The translations under genes and the position numbers were made by a program. From NCBI GenBank assembly GCA_031274385.1, contig JAISQH010000496.1:1-16253 (forward strand): a DNA stretch of 16,253 nucleotides, read 5' to 3'. Of this stretch, positions 7,036-14,566 are shown one piece after another (the first letter of the stretch is position 1; each line of letters starts with the position of its first letter). The DNA is from Planctomycetaceae bacterium. Lineage in GTDB: Bacteria > Planctomycetota > Planctomycetia > Pirellulales > Thermoguttaceae. The notes below the pieces were generated by a model. The model was not told the DNA's origin, ran no database searches, and was given only the letters and a program-made list of their open reading frames with translations.

Positions 7036-7147
7036 TGGAGAGTGGATAGTGGATAGTGGAGAGTGGGAAGTGGGGAGTGGGAAGTGGGAAGTGGGAAGTA
7101 AATCGCTTGCGCCACTCCACACTTCCCACTCCCCACTCTCCACTATT
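7033..7147. repeat. AGTGGRN heptamer array with an inverted half, in the kinase/epmA gap
   Basis: About nine successive 7-bp units (AGTGGAG, AGTGGAT, AGTGGAT, AGTGGAG, AGTGGGA, AGTGGGG and so on) run from 7034. A short spacer around 7100-7111 (AATCGCTTGCGC) follows, then the complementary CCACTCC / CTTCCCA / CTCCCCA run to 7147. The two halves can fold on each other. It fills the gap from the kinase stop codon to the base before the epmA ATG. The period of 7 avoids stops, which creates spurious reading frames on both strands. Confidence 0.85.
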
Positions 7148-8116
7148 ATGAATCTCCGGTATCGTGCTGAACTGCTTTGCCGTATTCGTCGATTTTTTGA
7201 AGAGCGGCACTTTGTTGAGGTTCAAACGCCGATTCTTTCGGCGGACACGATTGTTGATTTGCATGTTGAACCGATTGCCGTTACCGATTCTTCGTTGCCG
7301 ACCACTCCGCATGGCAACAAGACGTATTATCTGCGAACATCGCCGGAATTTGCGATGAAACGGCTCCTCGCCGCCGGAATGAACGCCATTTATGAAATCG
7401 GAGCGGCGTTCCGAAAAGGTGATCGCGGGCAATTCCACAATGTCGAATTTACCATGCTTGAATGGTACCGGGTTGGTGACAATTACCGTAGCGGCATGGA
7501 GTTGTTAGCCGAATTGATCCGTTGTATTGGAGAGAAGTTGCCGAAGATTGTTTATCGTTCTTTTCAGGACGTTTTTCAAGAATACGCCAACATAAATCCG
7601 CATGGTGCCACCGCGTCCGAATGTCAAAAGATTGCCGTGATGAATCATCTTTCCTATCCTGATTCATGGACGCAAGAATTAGGAAAATCGAGAAGAGCGG
7701 ACGATTGGATTGACCTGCTGTTTTCGGAACTCGTTCAGCCGCATCTTGAATCGGTGATCGTCTATGATTTTCCGGCAACACAATCCCAGTTGGCGCGAAC
7801 ACGAATGATCGATGGTTTGGAAAACAGGGTGGTGAGTGAGCGGTTCGAACTGTTTTTGAACGGAATCGAAATTGCCAACGGCTATCACGAATTGCTGGAC
7901 GCCTCCGAACTCCGGCACCGTTTCCGCGAAAATCTTCAACGGCGTCTTGAGGAAAACCGCCCGTTGTTGCCTGTTGAAAGCCGGTTGCTGACGGCGATGG
8001 AATCGGGACTTCCGGCATCGTGCGGAACCGCTCTTGGAATTGATCGTTTGTGCATGGTTTTACTTGGTGCCGACTCCATTGACGAAGTGATTCCATTTCC
8101 AATCGAATCCAGTTAA
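7148..8116 (+). CDS. epmA: EF-P--(R)-beta-lysine ligase (EpmA/PoxA/GenX)
   Basis: A class II lysyl-tRNA-synthetase-like enzyme that uses ATP to attach (R)-beta-lysine to a conserved Lys of elongation factor P, which helps ribosomes through polyproline stretches. It lacks the anticodon-binding domain. Motif 1 (VEVQTPIL) is at 23-30, motif 2 (FRKGDRGQFHNVEFTMLEW) at 88-106, and motif 3 (GTALGIDRLCMVLLG) at about 293-307. The segment GIEIANGYHEL matches the E. coli enzyme. The 322-aa length is close to E. coli's 325. I chose ATG 7148 because the longer open frame upstream only translates the heptamer repeat and kinase codons. No Shine-Dalgarno sequence is possible as the repeat ends at the ATG. 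The partners efp and epmB are not in the window. Confidence 0.95.
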   Translation: MNLRYRAELLCRIRRFFEERHFVEVQTPILSADTIVDLHVEPIAVTDSSLPTTPHGNKTYYLRTSPEFAMKRLLAAGMNAIYEIGAAFRKGDRGQFHNVEFTMLEWYRVGDNYRSGMELLAELIRCIGEKLPKIVYRSFQDVFQEYANINPHGATASECQKIAVMNHLSYPDSWTQELGKSRRADDWIDLLFSELVQPHLESVIVYDFPATQSQLARTRMIDGLENRVVSERFELFLNGIEIANGYHELLDASELRHRFRENLQRRLEENRPLLPVESRLLTAMESGLPASCGTALGIDRLCMVLLGADSIDEVIPFPIESS

Positions 8117-8142
8117 AATAGAACGTAACCATTTTGGTTGAA

Positions 8143-8159
8143 ATATCGTAGGACGATAT
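8143..8159. promoter_or_regulatory. short palindrome upstream of the ThuA-domain gene
   Basis: ATATCGT-AGG-ACGATAT, a perfect 7-bp dyad with a 3-nt centre, 47 nt before the ThuA start. A second dyad, AACC ATTTT GGTT, precedes it. It could be an operator or part of the leader; no regulator is encoded nearby to support a specific role. Confidence 0.35.
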
Positions 8160-8206
8160 ATTCAGTTACGAGGTGAAGTTATTTTCCGAAAAGGAAAGGG
8201 AAAACA

Positions 8207-9133
8207 ATGAGTTTAAGACTGTTACTGTTGTTGGTTTGGGTGATTGGTTTTTCGTTTTGCGGAAACGAAAACGCGGTTGTGGCTCAGGATTCTCCGCCGA
8301 AGATCAAGACATTGATTGTTGACGGGCAGAACAACCATCGTTGGGCGCAGACAACGCCGGTCATCAAAGAGGTTTTGGAAAAGTCGGGGCGTTTTACTGT
8401 TGAGGTGGCAACTTCTCCGACTCAGGAAGAAAAGAAAGCGAACCCGGAAGAGTACCGTAAAAAACTGGACGCTTTCAAACCGGCTTTTGAAAATTACGAT
8501 CTTGTTGTGATGAATTACAATGGCGACGAATGGTCAGCGGCGACAAAACAATCGTTTGAGCAATTTGTTGCGGATGGCGGTGGTCTTGTCATTTACCATG
8601 CTGCCAACAATTCTTTTCCGAACTGGAAGGAGTACAATGAAATGTGTGCGTTGGGCGGTTGGGGTGGTCGCAATGAAAAGAGCGGACCTTATCTTTATTG
8701 GAAAGACGGCAAGCCGGTTCGTGACGAGTCGGCGGGACCGGGCGGGCATCACGGACCGCAATGGGAATATCTGATCGAAGTCCGTGCGCCGGAACATCCG
8801 ATTATGAAAGGTTTGCCGAAATCATTCCGGCATGCGAAGGATGAGCTTTACGATCTTCTTCGTGGTCCGGCAAAGAACGTGACGATTCTTGCGACGGCTT
8901 TTGCGGCGCAGGACAAAGGCGGAACGAATCGGGATGAGCCGCTTTTAATGGTGATTGACTACGGCAAGGGTCGGGTATTCCATACCTGTCTTGGTGACAA
9001 CGAAAGTCAATGCCGGAGTGTCAGTTTTATCGTGACGTTCCTGCGCGGGGCGGAATGGGCGGCAACCGGAAACGTGACGATTCCGGTTCCGGACGACATG
9101 CCGGGAACCGAAACTCCGACGTTTCGGAAATAA
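8207..9133 (+). CDS. secreted ThuA-domain protein
   Basis: A 308-aa protein with an N-terminal signal peptide: basic start, hydrophobic core LLLLLVWVIGFSF at about 5-17, and likely cleavage after VVA at 26. The rest is one ThuA (trehalose-utilisation-like, glutamine-amidotransferase-fold) domain. TLIVDGQNNHRW is at 35-46, DLVVMNYNGDEW near 98-109, GGGLVIYHAANNSF at 124-137, then EHPIMKGLP and a C-terminal GKGRVFHTCLGD. These are the family's usual blocks. Such proteins are common in planctomycetes and linked to carbohydrate use, but the reaction is not established. The length is normal. AAGGAAAGGG at 8191-8200 is a clear ribosome site for ATG 8207, unlike most genes here. A strong inverted repeat with a T-rich tail lies just downstream. 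It is probably a single-gene unit. Confidence 0.9.
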   Translation: MSLRLLLLLVWVIGFSFCGNENAVVAQDSPPKIKTLIVDGQNNHRWAQTTPVIKEVLEKSGRFTVEVATSPTQEEKKANPEEYRKKLDAFKPAFENYDLVVMNYNGDEWSAATKQSFEQFVADGGGLVIYHAANNSFPNWKEYNEMCALGGWGGRNEKSGPYLYWKDGKPVRDESAGPGGHHGPQWEYLIEVRAPEHPIMKGLPKSFRHAKDELYDLLRGPAKNVTILATAFAAQDKGGTNRDEPLLMVIDYGKGRVFHTCLGDNESQCRSVSFIVTFLRGAEWAATGNVTIPVPDDMPGTETPTFRK

Positions 9134-9173
9134 GAACCCCCAAAAAAATAGTTGCCCGTCTCAAAATCGAAGA

Positions 9174-9237
9174 ACGAAACAAACGAAACCGGATTTCAAC
9201 AATCTTTTTCGTTTGTTTCGTCTTTTCTATTTTTTAC
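9174..9237 (+). terminator. terminator after the ThuA-domain gene
   Basis: ACGAAACAAACGAAA (9174-9188) and TTTCGTTTGTTTCGT (9207-9221) form a perfect 15-bp stem with an 18-nt loop, followed by CTTTTCTATTTTTT. It lies 41 nt beyond the ThuA stop codon. The AT-rich stem is weak per base pair, but the length and T-rich tail fit an intrinsic terminator. Confidence 0.65.
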
Positions 9238-9261
9238 AGGAAAAAAGAAAGGATATTTAAT

Positions 9262-9301
9262 CCGAAGTTCCAGTAAAAAAGCGTCATTTTTTTGCTGGAA
9301 C
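9262..9301. repeat. CCGAAGTTCCAG repeat, copy 1, with inverted end
   Basis: CCGAAGTTCCAG (9262-9273) with TAAAAAAGCG, then TTTTTTTGCTGGAAC. GTTCCAG and CTGGAAC form an inverted repeat with complementary A/T tracts, so this copy can fold into a hairpin. The same 12-mer occurs at 14926-14937 (plus) and in the complement just after the NuoEF stop (about 9737-9748). It is probably an element end or a mobile terminator-like sequence. Confidence 0.5.
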
Positions 9302-9407
9302 TATTTTTAGTACAAGGTGTTATGAAATTTTTCTGTTGAAAAAGTGTAGACTTGCAATTTTTTGTTTAGTGTTATTGTCGGAAGATGGGATGCGTTATGC
9401 TATACAC

Positions 9408-9533
9408 ATGCACGTTTCAAAAATACCTAATCAAAATTCGTCGCCCACCTACCACCTCCGCGAATCGTTTCGCGAAGGCGGAAAGGTGAAGAACCGTACG
9501 CTTGGGAAAATACCACGCTTGCCCGCAAGTTGA
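9408..9533 (+). pseudogene. N-terminal fragment of an IS1634-family transposase
   Basis: An ATG at 9408 opens 41 codons reading MHVSKIPNQNSSP..., LRESFREGGKVKNRTLGKI, then a stop. This matches the conserved N-terminus of IS1634-family (IS4 superfamily) transposases, where an RESYREGGKVKNRTL-like block precedes the DDE domain. Everything after it is missing: no frame continues the protein, and repeat DNA starts within about 40 bp. It is therefore a dead remnant of a separate insertion from the C-terminal remnant at 15010-15713. The frame upstream of 9408 is probably not coding. Confidence 0.75.
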
Positions 9534-9595
9534 ATATTGACACGAAAAAAGAAAACGAGATTTGATCAGTAACAAAAAATCAGGCGATATAAAAC

Positions 9596-9723
9596 GTAAC
9601 GGTCTATTTTAAAACGTTGTCATTTATAACAATTATTAAGAATTTTGTGGAATTAGTTTTTTTGAAACAAAATAATATGACGAAAAATTTATCAAAAAGC
9701 CTAAAATTAAAATAGACAGTTAC
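9596..9723. mobile_element. 128-bp MITE with 16-bp terminal inverted repeats
   Basis: The left end GTAACGGTCTATTTTA (9596-9611) and right end TAAAATAGACAGTTAC (9708-9723) are inverted copies with one mismatch. The interior is AT-rich and has no plausible gene. The ends resemble those of the degenerate IS at 14994-15923 (ATAGACAGTTAC at its right end), so the element could be mobilised by an IS1634-type transposase. A shared repeat module (9569-9606) overlaps its left edge. It sits just downstream of the NuoEF gene and with the IS fragment fills the gene-free stretch 9238-9748. Confidence 0.65.
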
Positions 9724-9748
9724 AAAAAAAACGATCTGGAACTTCGGG

Positions 9749-12097
9749 TTAAATGGGTTTGACACGTTCGACGGCTCCGTGTGGGCAGGCTTGGCGGCAG
9801 GCATCGCATTTTGTACAAATATCGAGACGAATTTCATGCCGGCGGTACGGAGTGGTCGGAATGGCTCCAACCGGACAACTTCGCGCACAAATGGAACAGC
9901 CGTTACAAAATTCATTGATCCGGTACTCAATCAACGCCGTACATTTTCCCGCCGGACAATGTCCTTGCAGATGGGCTTCGTATTCGTCGCGAAAATATTT
10001 GAGCGTTGACAACACCGGATTCGGTGCCGTTTTGCCAAGACCGCAAAGACTGCCGGATTTGACCTGTTTGGCAAGCAATTCCAATTTGTCAAGATCATCC
10101 GGTTCACCCTGACCGGCACAAATCCGATCCAAAATATCCAGCATTCGCCGTGTGCCAATTCGACAAAACGTACATTTTCCGCAAGATTGCTCCTGCGTGA
10201 ACTTCAGAAAATACCGAGCCATATCAACCATGCAATCGTCCTCGTCCAACACAACAAGACCGCCGGAACCCATTATCGCTCCGACTTTTGATAATGACTC
10301 AAAATCAATCGGTGTATCAGCCAATGTTGCCGGAACACAACCGCCTGACGGACCGCCGATTTGTACGGCTTTGAATTTTCGTTCTCGTATTGCTGCGGTT
10401 CCGGCAACACCGCCGCCGATGTCTTCAACAACCTGCCGAATCGTCATGCCCATCGGAACCTCAATCAAACCGCCACGCCGGATTTTTCCCGCCAACGCAA
10501 AAACTTTGGTGCCTTTACTCTGTTCGGTTCCCAGATTGGCAAATTCTTCGGTTCCGTGCTTAAAAATGAACGGAATCAACGAATAGGTTTCGACATTGTT
10601 AATCAAGGTTGGTTTGCCGAATAATCCGGTTTGTGCCGGAAACGGCGGTTTCAATCTCGGCATTCCGCGCCGTCCTTCCATTGATTCGAGCAACGCGGTC
10701 TCTTCACCGCACACAAAAGCTCCGGCTCCTTCCTTCACCGCAAGTTCAAATGAGAAATCGGTGCCAAGAATATTGTTACCTAATAATCCGTTTTGGTAAC
10801 AGATTTCCAATGCCCGCCGAACCCGTTCCACCGCAAGCGGATATTCTGCACGGATATAGAAAAAACCTTGCGACGAACCAACCGCCCGCGCTGCAATTGC
10901 CATGCCTTCAATAATTCGGAACGGAAACGATTCGAGAAGCATCCGATCCATAAACGCTCCGGGATCACCTTCGTCGCCGTTACACACAACGTAACAAGAT
11001 TCGTTCCGTCGGGCGACCGCCGACCATTTAAGATGCGTCGGAAATCCCGCGCCGCCGCGTCCGCGAATCCCTGAAGTCTTAACCTGTTCGATGATTTGTT
11101 CCGGCGTCAGTTTATTATTCAAGACATGTTCAAGAGCCGCGAAACCGCCGTGTGTACGGTAATCGTTCAAATCATTCGGGTTGATTTCGCCGCAGTGTTC
11201 CATGGCGCAATGCCGTTGCCGATCCAGAAACGAACAAACCGGTTCCCGATCAAGTTCGAGAAGGCGTTGCTTCGACGGATCAGGAAACTCGTCACTCCAC
11301 AACCCTTCCAGAATCCGTGAAATCCTGTGTTCAAAACGCCGGAACAGATTTCCCGATTTGTAATTCCGCAACAGAATCGACCGGATGTCTTCCGGTTTGA
11401 CCTGAGCGTAAAAGGTGGAAATGCCGCGTTTTGAAACGGCTTCCAGCAACGGCGTTTGATGGCACATTCCAACGCAGCCAACCGGTTCAACCGCAATATC
11501 GAGATTCATTTCCTCAATCACTTTAACAATTTCGTCACGCACCGCGCCGCTTCCCTGAGCCTGACAGCAAGAACCAAGCCCAATCCGAACAACCGCAATT
11601 TCAGTACCGTAACTCAGAGAATCCGCCGATCGTTTCTCTGTTTTTTCACGGCTTTTGAAATCGTCGAGAACATCGGGAATCATTGCCGGAGTCAGATGCC
11701 CGTAAGTCACGCCGTCAATCTGAACAACCGGAGCCAGTGTACAACAACCAAGACAAGCAACTTTTTGAATCGTAAATTGACGTGCCGCATCGGTATCTTC
11801 CTTCTCAGGAATACCAAGCGTGTTGTGAAACGCCTCCAAAATCCGATCCGCTCCCTTGACATGACAAGCCGTGCCGGTACAAACACAAATCGTATGTTCA
11901 CCGGTCGGTTCATGCCGGAATTGATCGTAAAAGGTCGCAACACCAAAAATATCCGATGCGCTAATCTCCGTTCGGAGGCAAACCTCACGGAGAACCTCAC
12001 GCGGAAGATAACGATATTCCTTTTGAATCGCCTGCAAGATCGGAATTAACGACTCCTGACGCGAACCATGTTGGCTAAGAATAGTTTTAATACTCAC
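9749..12097 (-). CDS. NuoE-NuoF fusion, NAD(P)H-oxidising electron-transfer subunit with added Fe-S domains
   Basis: A 782-aa flavoprotein resembling HydB/HndC-type subunits of [FeFe]-hydrogenases and NAD-linked formate dehydrogenases, with a NuoE domain fused in front. Residues 1-150 are NuoE-like with [2Fe-2S] ligands Cys73, Cys78, Cys115 and Cys118/119. Residues 165-245 are a second thioredoxin-fold [2Fe-2S] domain (Cys177/178, Cys208, Cys212). Residues 318-625 are the NuoF flavin and NADH region (GIRGRGGAGFP at 343-353, NGDEGDPGAFMDR at 373-385). A [4Fe-4S] site uses Cys639, 642, 645 and 685. A C-terminal 2x[4Fe-4S] ferredoxin uses Cys731-741 and 761-771. It should take electrons from NAD(P)H to a ferredoxin or catalytic partner. 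No hydrogenase, formate dehydrogenase or NuoG gene is adjacent. The start is GTG at 12097 with no clear ribosome site. Cytoplasmic (no signal seen). Confidence 0.93.
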   Translation of the reverse strand: MSIKTILSQHGSRQESLIPILQAIQKEYRYLPREVLREVCLRTEISASDIFGVATFYDQFRHEPTGEHTICVCTGTACHVKGADRILEAFHNTLGIPEKEDTDAARQFTIQKVACLGCCTLAPVVQIDGVTYGHLTPAMIPDVLDDFKSREKTEKRSADSLSYGTEIAVVRIGLGSCCQAQGSGAVRDEIVKVIEEMNLDIAVEPVGCVGMCHQTPLLEAVSKRGISTFYAQVKPEDIRSILLRNYKSGNLFRRFEHRISRILEGLWSDEFPDPSKQRLLELDREPVCSFLDRQRHCAMEHCGEINPNDLNDYRTHGGFAALEHVLNNKLTPEQIIEQVKTSGIRGRGGAGFPTHLKWSAVARRNESCYVVCNGDEGDPGAFMDRMLLESFPFRIIEGMAIAARAVGSSQGFFYIRAEYPLAVERVRRALEICYQNGLLGNNILGTDFSFELAVKEGAGAFVCGEETALLESMEGRRGMPRLKPPFPAQTGLFGKPTLINNVETYSLIPFIFKHGTEEFANLGTEQSKGTKVFALAGKIRRGGLIEVPMGMTIRQVVEDIGGGVAGTAAIRERKFKAVQIGGPSGGCVPATLADTPIDFESLSKVGAIMGSGGLVVLDEDDCMVDMARYFLKFTQEQSCGKCTFCRIGTRRMLDILDRICAGQGEPDDLDKLELLAKQVKSGSLCGLGKTAPNPVLSTLKYFRDEYEAHLQGHCPAGKCTALIEYRINEFCNGCSICARSCPVGAIPTTPYRRHEIRLDICTKCDACRQACPHGAVERVKPI

Positions 12098-12135
12098 TGC
12101 ACTTTAGTTTTCGTTTTTCTTTTTTTGAAAAAAAA

Positions 12136-12442
12136 ACTGATGATTTCATTTTTTGTGGGAACGATTTTAGTAGCCAGTAGTCAGTTGTTAGTAGGGGCGA
12201 GGCTTGCCCTCGCCCTTTGTTGTACCCAACAAACCATGTTAGCGACGGGGGGTTGCCCCCGAAATGATTGATTCTTTTCATACGCTTGCGTCCGCAATCA
12301 ATTTAGGAGGGCAAGCCCTCGTCGATTAACATTCGGGAGCAAGCCCCCGTCGCTAACTTCATGCGAATGCGATTATGATTTGTGTGGTCAACTGACTACT
12401 ATCTACTAAAATAAAGCCCCAACAAAAAATGAAATAATCAGT
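12136..12442. repeat. 307-bp nested palindrome with GGGGC hairpins inside
   Basis: The outer arms 12136-12187 and 12389-12442 are inverted copies over about 52 bp: both hold ACTGAT, ATTTCATTTTTTG, ATTTTAGTAG and AGTAGTCAGTTG when read inward. A middle pair at 12238-12266 and 12330-12357 (GTTAGCGACGGGGG on one side, its complement on the other) nests inside. The core has ATTGATT/AATCAAT. A separate hairpin GGGCGAGG-CTTGC-CCTCGCCC lies at 12195-12215 and belongs to the same GTAGGGGC word family as 3620-3859. It fills the gap before the NuoEF gene (12098-12455) and contains no gene. Confidence 0.85.
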
Positions 12443-12455
12443 CATTTTTTCATTT

Positions 12456-13625
12456 TTAAGAAACCGTTGTGTTTCTTTCGTGATTTTCTTGATGTTGTGG
12501 TGAAATGCTTGCTGCTTGTTTGATCATCCAGGCAATCACGACCAAACCTGCAACAAAAACAAGAAGGAACGCGAGAAGCGGTGACCATTGAATATTGGTC
12601 GGGATTTTCGCAACATCAACATAATGACCGACACCGGCGTTTTGACCGATCTGGCGAATGATTCCGAAACCGGCAAGCGTTAAAACATGGAACAACACCG
12701 CAACCGTTACCAATTTCCCGGAATGTCGCGTTACCAATTTTGCCATCAAGAGTGAAACGAAAACAAGAAACGCCGAAAGAACAATCCAACCGAAATAAGG
12801 ATAAGCGATTGCGATATTTTCTCCGCCGTTACCGGTTTTGACAACCCATTCGGTTGCGGTCAGAACGGCGGCTCCCAAAACGGAAAGAAGAACCGCCAAC
12901 ATAGTAGTCCAACGCCGATAAAGAGCAATTCCGTTGTTGGCGAATTCATCCGGTTTGGCGACGGCGGAACGGTTGCGTAACAGGAGATGCGAATCAACCA
13001 CAGCCCAAACGCTGACCGTGAGCAACCCAAGTCCGAACATTGTCGCGAACCGAATCCAAAGAGCCGAGTCCCGCATATTATTAGCAACACCGGTTGTTGC
13101 GCCGTAATAATTGGTTCGTTCCATGATACCGTTCCAAAGATCACTGCGAACCATGAGCGTCAGACCGTTGGAAATCAAAATGCCGATGGCAATGAGACAA
13201 ACGGAAGCGATGATACCGTAGAAAAGAGTTCGCCCGCTTCGTTGCGGATCGTTTTCGTTGCGGCGGCTGAACGCGGCAAGATACAATGCGTAATAGCCGA
13301 CAATCAAAATCGGAATTACCGCAATCCAATGCCATGCCATGAGAATGGTTGCGGTATAAAACGATTTGTAATAAGTTGTTTGTAAAAACAACAACGGGAC
13401 GATTCCGAAGTTGATACCGAGTGCCATGATGATGGGAAACTGACCGAACATGCGCCGGGCGTAACGCCTTGAATGTTCACAATTCCAGAGTCCGCAGAGG
13501 ATTGCGATGGGAAGCCCGGCGAACCAGAGTCCCATCGGAATCAGATGCAACACAAAGCCGACCACCTTGAAAAACTGAACAAACCAAAACGGGGCAGGCA
13601 TTCCGGGTAATAAAGTTGGATCCAT
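12456..13625 (-). CDS. nine-helix membrane protein, possibly heme-binding; function unknown
   Basis: A 389-aa integral membrane protein. Hydrophobic segments lie near 15-47, 62-82, 92-118, 133-157, 187-213, 239-260, 273-296, 303-324 and 349-368. The most conserved-looking block is MALGINFGIVPLLFLQTTYY (67-86), followed by ILMAWHW (94-100) and a YYALYL. Histidines placed in membrane segments (His27, His99, His213, His313) could ligate b-type heme, as in respiratory cytochromes, and I recall similar proteins beside cytochromes in other phyla, but I cannot name a family with confidence. The C-terminus is hydrophilic and His/Asn-rich. It starts at ATG 13625, 8 nt after the stop of the upstream lipoprotein gene, so the two are almost certainly co-transcribed. 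Confidence 0.85.
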   Translation of the reverse strand: MDPTLLPGMPAPFWFVQFFKVVGFVLHLIPMGLWFAGLPIAILCGLWNCEHSRRYARRMFGQFPIIMALGINFGIVPLLFLQTTYYKSFYTATILMAWHWIAVIPILIVGYYALYLAAFSRRNENDPQRSGRTLFYGIIASVCLIAIGILISNGLTLMVRSDLWNGIMERTNYYGATTGVANNMRDSALWIRFATMFGLGLLTVSVWAVVDSHLLLRNRSAVAKPDEFANNGIALYRRWTTMLAVLLSVLGAAVLTATEWVVKTGNGGENIAIAYPYFGWIVLSAFLVFVSLLMAKLVTRHSGKLVTVAVLFHVLTLAGFGIIRQIGQNAGVGHYVDVAKIPTNIQWSPLLAFLLVFVAGLVVIAWMIKQAASISPQHQENHERNTTVS

Positions 13626-13633
13626 AGCAATTT

Positions 13634-14566
13634 TTATCGAATAAGGGTTTGGAGACTTGCTTCCGGTATGGAGTTACCAACCGGTTGCGGATGGGGCATG
13701 ATAACGCCTTGATTTTGCAGAAATTCCGGTGCACAAAGATCAACCGGTCGATAACCGTCAAATGTTGGCATTGTGAACATTGCGGAAGAAAACGGTATAG
13801 TGACATTGAATTGGGGAGTTCCCAAATCGAGGGTCATTTTCCCTTCTGCTCCCCGACATTGGACTTCCACGTGCCGGGCATACAAAATTCCTGTTCCTTT
13901 ATCATACCGGTGATCGCTGGAAATTGCCAGTGCGACCAGTTCATTTTGTGGAGAATACATTTCCTGCCGCAAAACCCAACCGTTTTGTGCATCAATCACG
14001 GTTCGTTTAACGAATTGCCCTGAAGCGGTTTGTTGTCGGGAAAGAATTGCCAGATGACCGTCCTCAGTTGGGGTTGGACCTTCGTGTTGATCTTCTGCTC
14101 TAAATTCAACAACGCCCAACGCCTCAATAAACCAATCCGGTTCAATAGGAACTGACGACCGTACCGGACACATGGGGAATTGATCGTGCCGGCAGTACCA
14201 CATTTCACCCGGCAAACGCCGTACCCAAAGCCAAAACAACGTGTCATTACTCCCGAAATCGAGTTCTTGTCCGCCCAGAGTTGTTGCGGAACCTTGAATT
14301 CGCAGGCGTTTTGGTCTTTCGAAGGTCAACCGGGACTGAACGGGCCAAAGCACACCGGGAACCAAAATAGAGGCGTTATCGGTTGTCATATTCCGAATGG
14401 TCATACTATTCCGATTGATTGCGGTGGTGATTTGTTCTAGGGTAGGGTGTTGTGCAGTAATGAGTGGTGGTGCTTTTGGATTTTTCGGGCTAAAGGCGTT
14501 CCGAAAAAAATGGCATCCGGGCTGGCAGAGGAGAAAAATTAAAATCAGTAAAATCTTTTTCATCAT
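13634..14566 (-). CDS. putative lipoprotein with LolA-like region, 310 aa
   Basis: From Met at 14566 (the next Met, 14563, is equally possible) the protein begins MMKKILLILIFLLCQPGC: a short lipoprotein-type signal peptide whose likely lipidated residue is the Cys of QPGC. An upstream ATG at 14605 would add 13 residues before the KK and is unlikely. The mature part includes TLEQITTAINRNS and SRLTFERPKRLRIQGSA, a pattern seen in LolA/LolB-like lipoprotein-carrier folds and in planctomycete homologues. This is a resemblance, not proof. The end is proline-rich and polar. It is the first gene of the pair with the nine-helix membrane protein, which it leads by 8 nt, so a shared envelope role is likely. 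Confidence 0.82.
   Translation of the reverse strand: MMKKILLILIFLLCQPGCHFFRNAFSPKNPKAPPLITAQHPTLEQITTAINRNSMTIRNMTTDNASILVPGVLWPVQSRLTFERPKRLRIQGSATTLGGQELDFGSNDTLFWLWVRRLPGEMWYCRHDQFPMCPVRSSVPIEPDWFIEALGVVEFRAEDQHEGPTPTEDGHLAILSRQQTASGQFVKRTVIDAQNGWVLRQEMYSPQNELVALAISSDHRYDKGTGILYARHVEVQCRGAEGKMTLDLGTPQFNVTIPFSSAMFTMPTFDGYRPVDLCAPEFLQNQGVIMPHPQPVGNSIPEASLQTLIR

Noticed and set aside
6965..7147. N-terminal extension of EpmA from 6965
   Set aside because: The extension translates kinase codons in another frame and the heptamer array; homology to EpmA begins right after ATG 7148.
9336..9407. Extension of the transposase fragment upstream of 9408 as a signal-peptide-like start
   Set aside because: The family N-terminus matches from the Met at 9408; the preceding codons are likely untranslated IS end.
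11456..12049. 197-aa plus-strand frame and many similar frames antisense to NuoEF
   Set aside because: They are shadows of a highly conserved minus-strand protein and lack family features.
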